The translations under genes were made by a program, and so were the position numbers. The notes below the pieces were generated by a model. It searched no databases. It was not told the DNA's origin and worked only from the letters and a program-made list of their open reading frames with translations. A stretch of 64,000 nt of DNA from an uncultured Clostridia bacterium (GTDB taxonomy: Bacteria > Bacillota > Clostridia > Oscillospirales > Acutalibacteraceae): contig CALWVF010000032.1 of assembly GCA_944384925.1 (NCBI GenBank), positions 43,224 to 107,223 on the forward strand, read 5' to 3'. This document shows positions 63,139 through 64,000 of this stretch, in pieces; position 1 is the first letter of the stretch; every line of letters begins with the position of its first letter.

Positions 63139-63403
63139 AAACTTATTATTAGTTTTCCCTTCAATTATTATTTTTAGCTATGTTTATATATTTACTTTTC
63201 AGAAACATTATAATTGTTACATAAAAATTACATTATACTTAAATAAGTGTAACTGTATGATCGAGGTATTTATAAAAAGTGTGAAGACTTAAAATGTAAA
63301 GAACAGAACTTTAGTAAAAATAAAAGTTCTAAACGTGAATTGCTCACAGGGACTCATTTGTGCGAGTAGTTATAAGGGATACAAAGACTAAAGACGTGTG
63401 CCT
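63139..63403. other. intergenic region, C39-like peptidase to tRNA remnant
   Basis: About 265 bases with no gene. It holds a small dyad AGAACTTT/AAAGTTCT (about 63305-63330) and looks chromosomal. Confidence 0.5.
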
Positions 63404-63436
63404 AAAAATAAAAAATCACACACAACCATGTGCGCG
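63404..63436 (-). terminator. intrinsic terminator downstream of the tRNA remnant
   Basis: On the minus strand GCGCACA, TGGT loop and TGTGTGTG, then ATTTTTTATTTTT. This is the native end of the tRNA transcription unit, marking the chromosomal side. Confidence 0.8.
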
Positions 63437-63456
63437 ACTTTCCTCCGAGGGCTCCG

Positions 63457-63502
63457 TGGTCGAGGTGACAGGAGTCGAACCTGCGGCCTCTACGTCCCGA
63501 AA
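63457..63502 (-). other. 3' fragment of a tRNA-Pro(CGG) gene, attachment-site remnant
   Basis: Read on the minus strand: anticodon loop TTCGGGA (anticodon CGG), CGTAG 3' stem, variable AGGCC, T stem and loop GCAGG-TTCGACT-CCTGT, acceptor CACCTCG, discriminator A and encoded CCA. The 5' half (acceptor, D arm, anticodon 5' stem CTACG) is absent; the upstream bases TTGACT do not pair. This is the 3' end left behind when an element integrates into a tRNA gene. It is not a functional tRNA. Confidence 0.85.
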
Positions 63503-63639
63503 GTCAAGAATTAAATAACGATTAATATTGTTTATGATTATTAAAGTTTATAAATTCCTAGCATTCATGGGGTTTATAATGCTAATAAATGTGTGACAAA
63601 GCAGTTTTACTGAGAATTTTAAAAAACAAAATTAAAACT

Positions 63640-63661
63640 AAATTCGTAGAAAATTCGTAGA
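63640..63661. repeat. tandem 11-bp repeat near the attachment site
   Basis: Two abutting perfect copies of AAATTCGTAGA (63640-63650 and 63651-63661). Their position 140 bases inside the attachment site suggests recombinase arm-binding sites. Function is inferred. Confidence 0.55.
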
Positions 63662-63695
63662 AAAATATATACAGGCATTAATTGATTGACAAAAG

Positions 63696-63725
63696 AAAAA
63701 TCTAGCTATAAAAGTTAGATTTTTT
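63696..63725. terminator. terminator of the RHH gene
   Basis: AAAAATCTA (63696-63704) pairs with TAGATTTTT (63716-63724), just beyond the RHH gene stop. Confidence 0.75.
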
Positions 63726-63740
63726 ATTATGTAATGATTC

Positions 63741-63911
63741 TTAAGAACTCGCAGGTTGATGGAGGCAAAAAAATTGTAACAAACTTAGCACAGGGGAAGA
63801 ACAAAGATTTGAAATAGAACGTTGCTCTTCTTCACATACTTTTTCTAACTTTTTCTTTAAATTTTTACTGATAGTTATAGCTATTCTTGAATTGCATTTA
63901 GAAATTGCCAA
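63741..63911 (-). CDS. ribbon-helix-helix (CopG/Arc-like) regulator
   Basis: A 56-residue protein starting TTG 63911 behind AGGAGGTG: MAISKCNSRIAITISKNLK then KKLEKVCEEEQRSISNLCS. This is a ribbon-helix-helix DNA-binding fold as found in phage and integrative element control regions. The last 18 residues are hydrophobic and unlike the usual second helix (SNL followed by a lysine-rich helix), so the C-terminus may be frameshifted or replaced. It lies in the integrated element. Autorepression or copy/excision control is possible but not shown. Confidence 0.7.
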   Translation of the reverse strand: MAISKCNSRIAITISKNLKKKLEKVCEEEQRSISNLCSSPVLSLLQFFCLHQPASS

Positions 63912-64000
63912 TAAGTTCACCTCCTATTGAAACTTTATTATTATAGTATAACATAGTGTTCCACTAAGGTAAATAATGTAAATATAATTTTAGTATCAGT

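Larger units (their letters stand above)
63503..64000. mobile_element. right-edge segment of an integrative element
   Basis: Sequence beyond the tRNA remnant is likely element DNA. It carries two perfect 11-bp repeats AAATTCGTAGA (63640-63650, 63651-63661), of the kind that form integrase arm sites, and an RHH regulator gene. No integrase is inside the window, so the type (prophage or conjugative element) is unknown and the far end and intact tRNA lie to the right. Confidence 0.65.

Noticed and set aside
63457..63510. Functional tRNA-Pro gene
   Set aside because: The acceptor 5' strand, D arm and 5' anticodon stem are missing, so it cannot fold.
1..64000. CRISPR arrays or insertion sequences
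   Set aside because: No arrays of regularly spaced repeats and no transposase-like frames were seen in the window.

Overview
The window is AT-rich DNA (roughly 70-75% A+T by eye) from an endospore-forming, Gram-positive bacterium of the class Clostridia. The evidence is a set of sporulation genes (spo0A, cotJA-cotJB-cotJC, the dipicolinate synthase pair dpaA-dpaB, spoVAC, a SpoVAE-type gene, a YtfJ/GerW gene and two D,D-carboxypeptidase genes), strong purine-rich ribosome binding sites, frequent TTG/GTG starts and sigma-A promoters. The SpoVF-type dipicolinate synthase argues against Clostridium sensu stricto, many of whose members lack it. An ATP/ADP-translocase-family gene is an unexpected passenger. 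I cannot name the species.

Layout. 1-5.4 kb: a dCMP-deaminase-like gene, a ferrous-iron locus (DtxR-type regulator, small Cys-rich FeoB-associated peptide, feoB, feoA; minus strand) and glnA. 5.4-10 kb: XRE regulator, D,D-carboxypeptidase, pgi, a small P-loop protein and a CofE-like protein. 10-14.9 kb: an autonomous small transcription unit, then a four-gene glycan cluster (sugar-phosphate transferase, aminotransferase, Wzy-like membrane protein, CBS/pseudo-nucleotidyltransferase). 14.9-22.2 kb: NAD synthetase, a PrsA-like lipoprotein, a very large phosphatase/beta-helix protein, queH. 22.2-30.6 kb: nucleotide translocase, cotJ operon, VOC protein, secreted beta-helix protein, spo0A and dpaAB. 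30.7-38.9 kb: murC, DUF177-rpmF, der, plsY, and a minus-strand response regulator-kinase-HtrA operon. 39-48.8 kb: SpoVAE-type gene, TSCPD and PHP proteins, an anchored protein with a fresh tandem duplication, a binding protein fused to a peptidoglycan-binding domain, an FHA-FtsW fusion with its penicillin-binding protein, an ABC exporter and spoVAC. 48.9-57.8 kb: rpmB, then a long plus-strand run (site-2 protease, scpA, scpB, DUF2953, ytfJ, D,D-carboxypeptidase, rluB, and a three-gene biotin-dependent transcarboxylase-like set). 57.9-64 kb: accessory region with a MerR/TipAS regulator and its operator, an ABC importer behind a leader-peptide attenuator with a frameshifted ATPase gene, a secreted C39-like peptidase, and the edge of an element integrated in a proline tRNA gene.

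The genes combine into a few themes: iron uptake under a metalloregulator; envelope synthesis and quality control (MurC, FtsW/PBP, carboxypeptidases, PrsA, HtrA); and sporulation from the master regulator to dipicolinate synthesis and uptake. The most unusual items are the attenuator with two Tyr/Trp-containing leader peptides ahead of the importer, the frameshift in that importer's ATPase gene, the tRNA attachment-site remnant at the right edge, the nucleotide translocase, the CBS/pseudo-nucleotidyltransferase, and an isolated promoter-to-terminator unit encoding a 47-residue Cys-rich peptide.

Starts were chosen from ribosome binding site spacing and often differ from the longest open frame. 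All function calls are by motif and family recall; nothing was searched.
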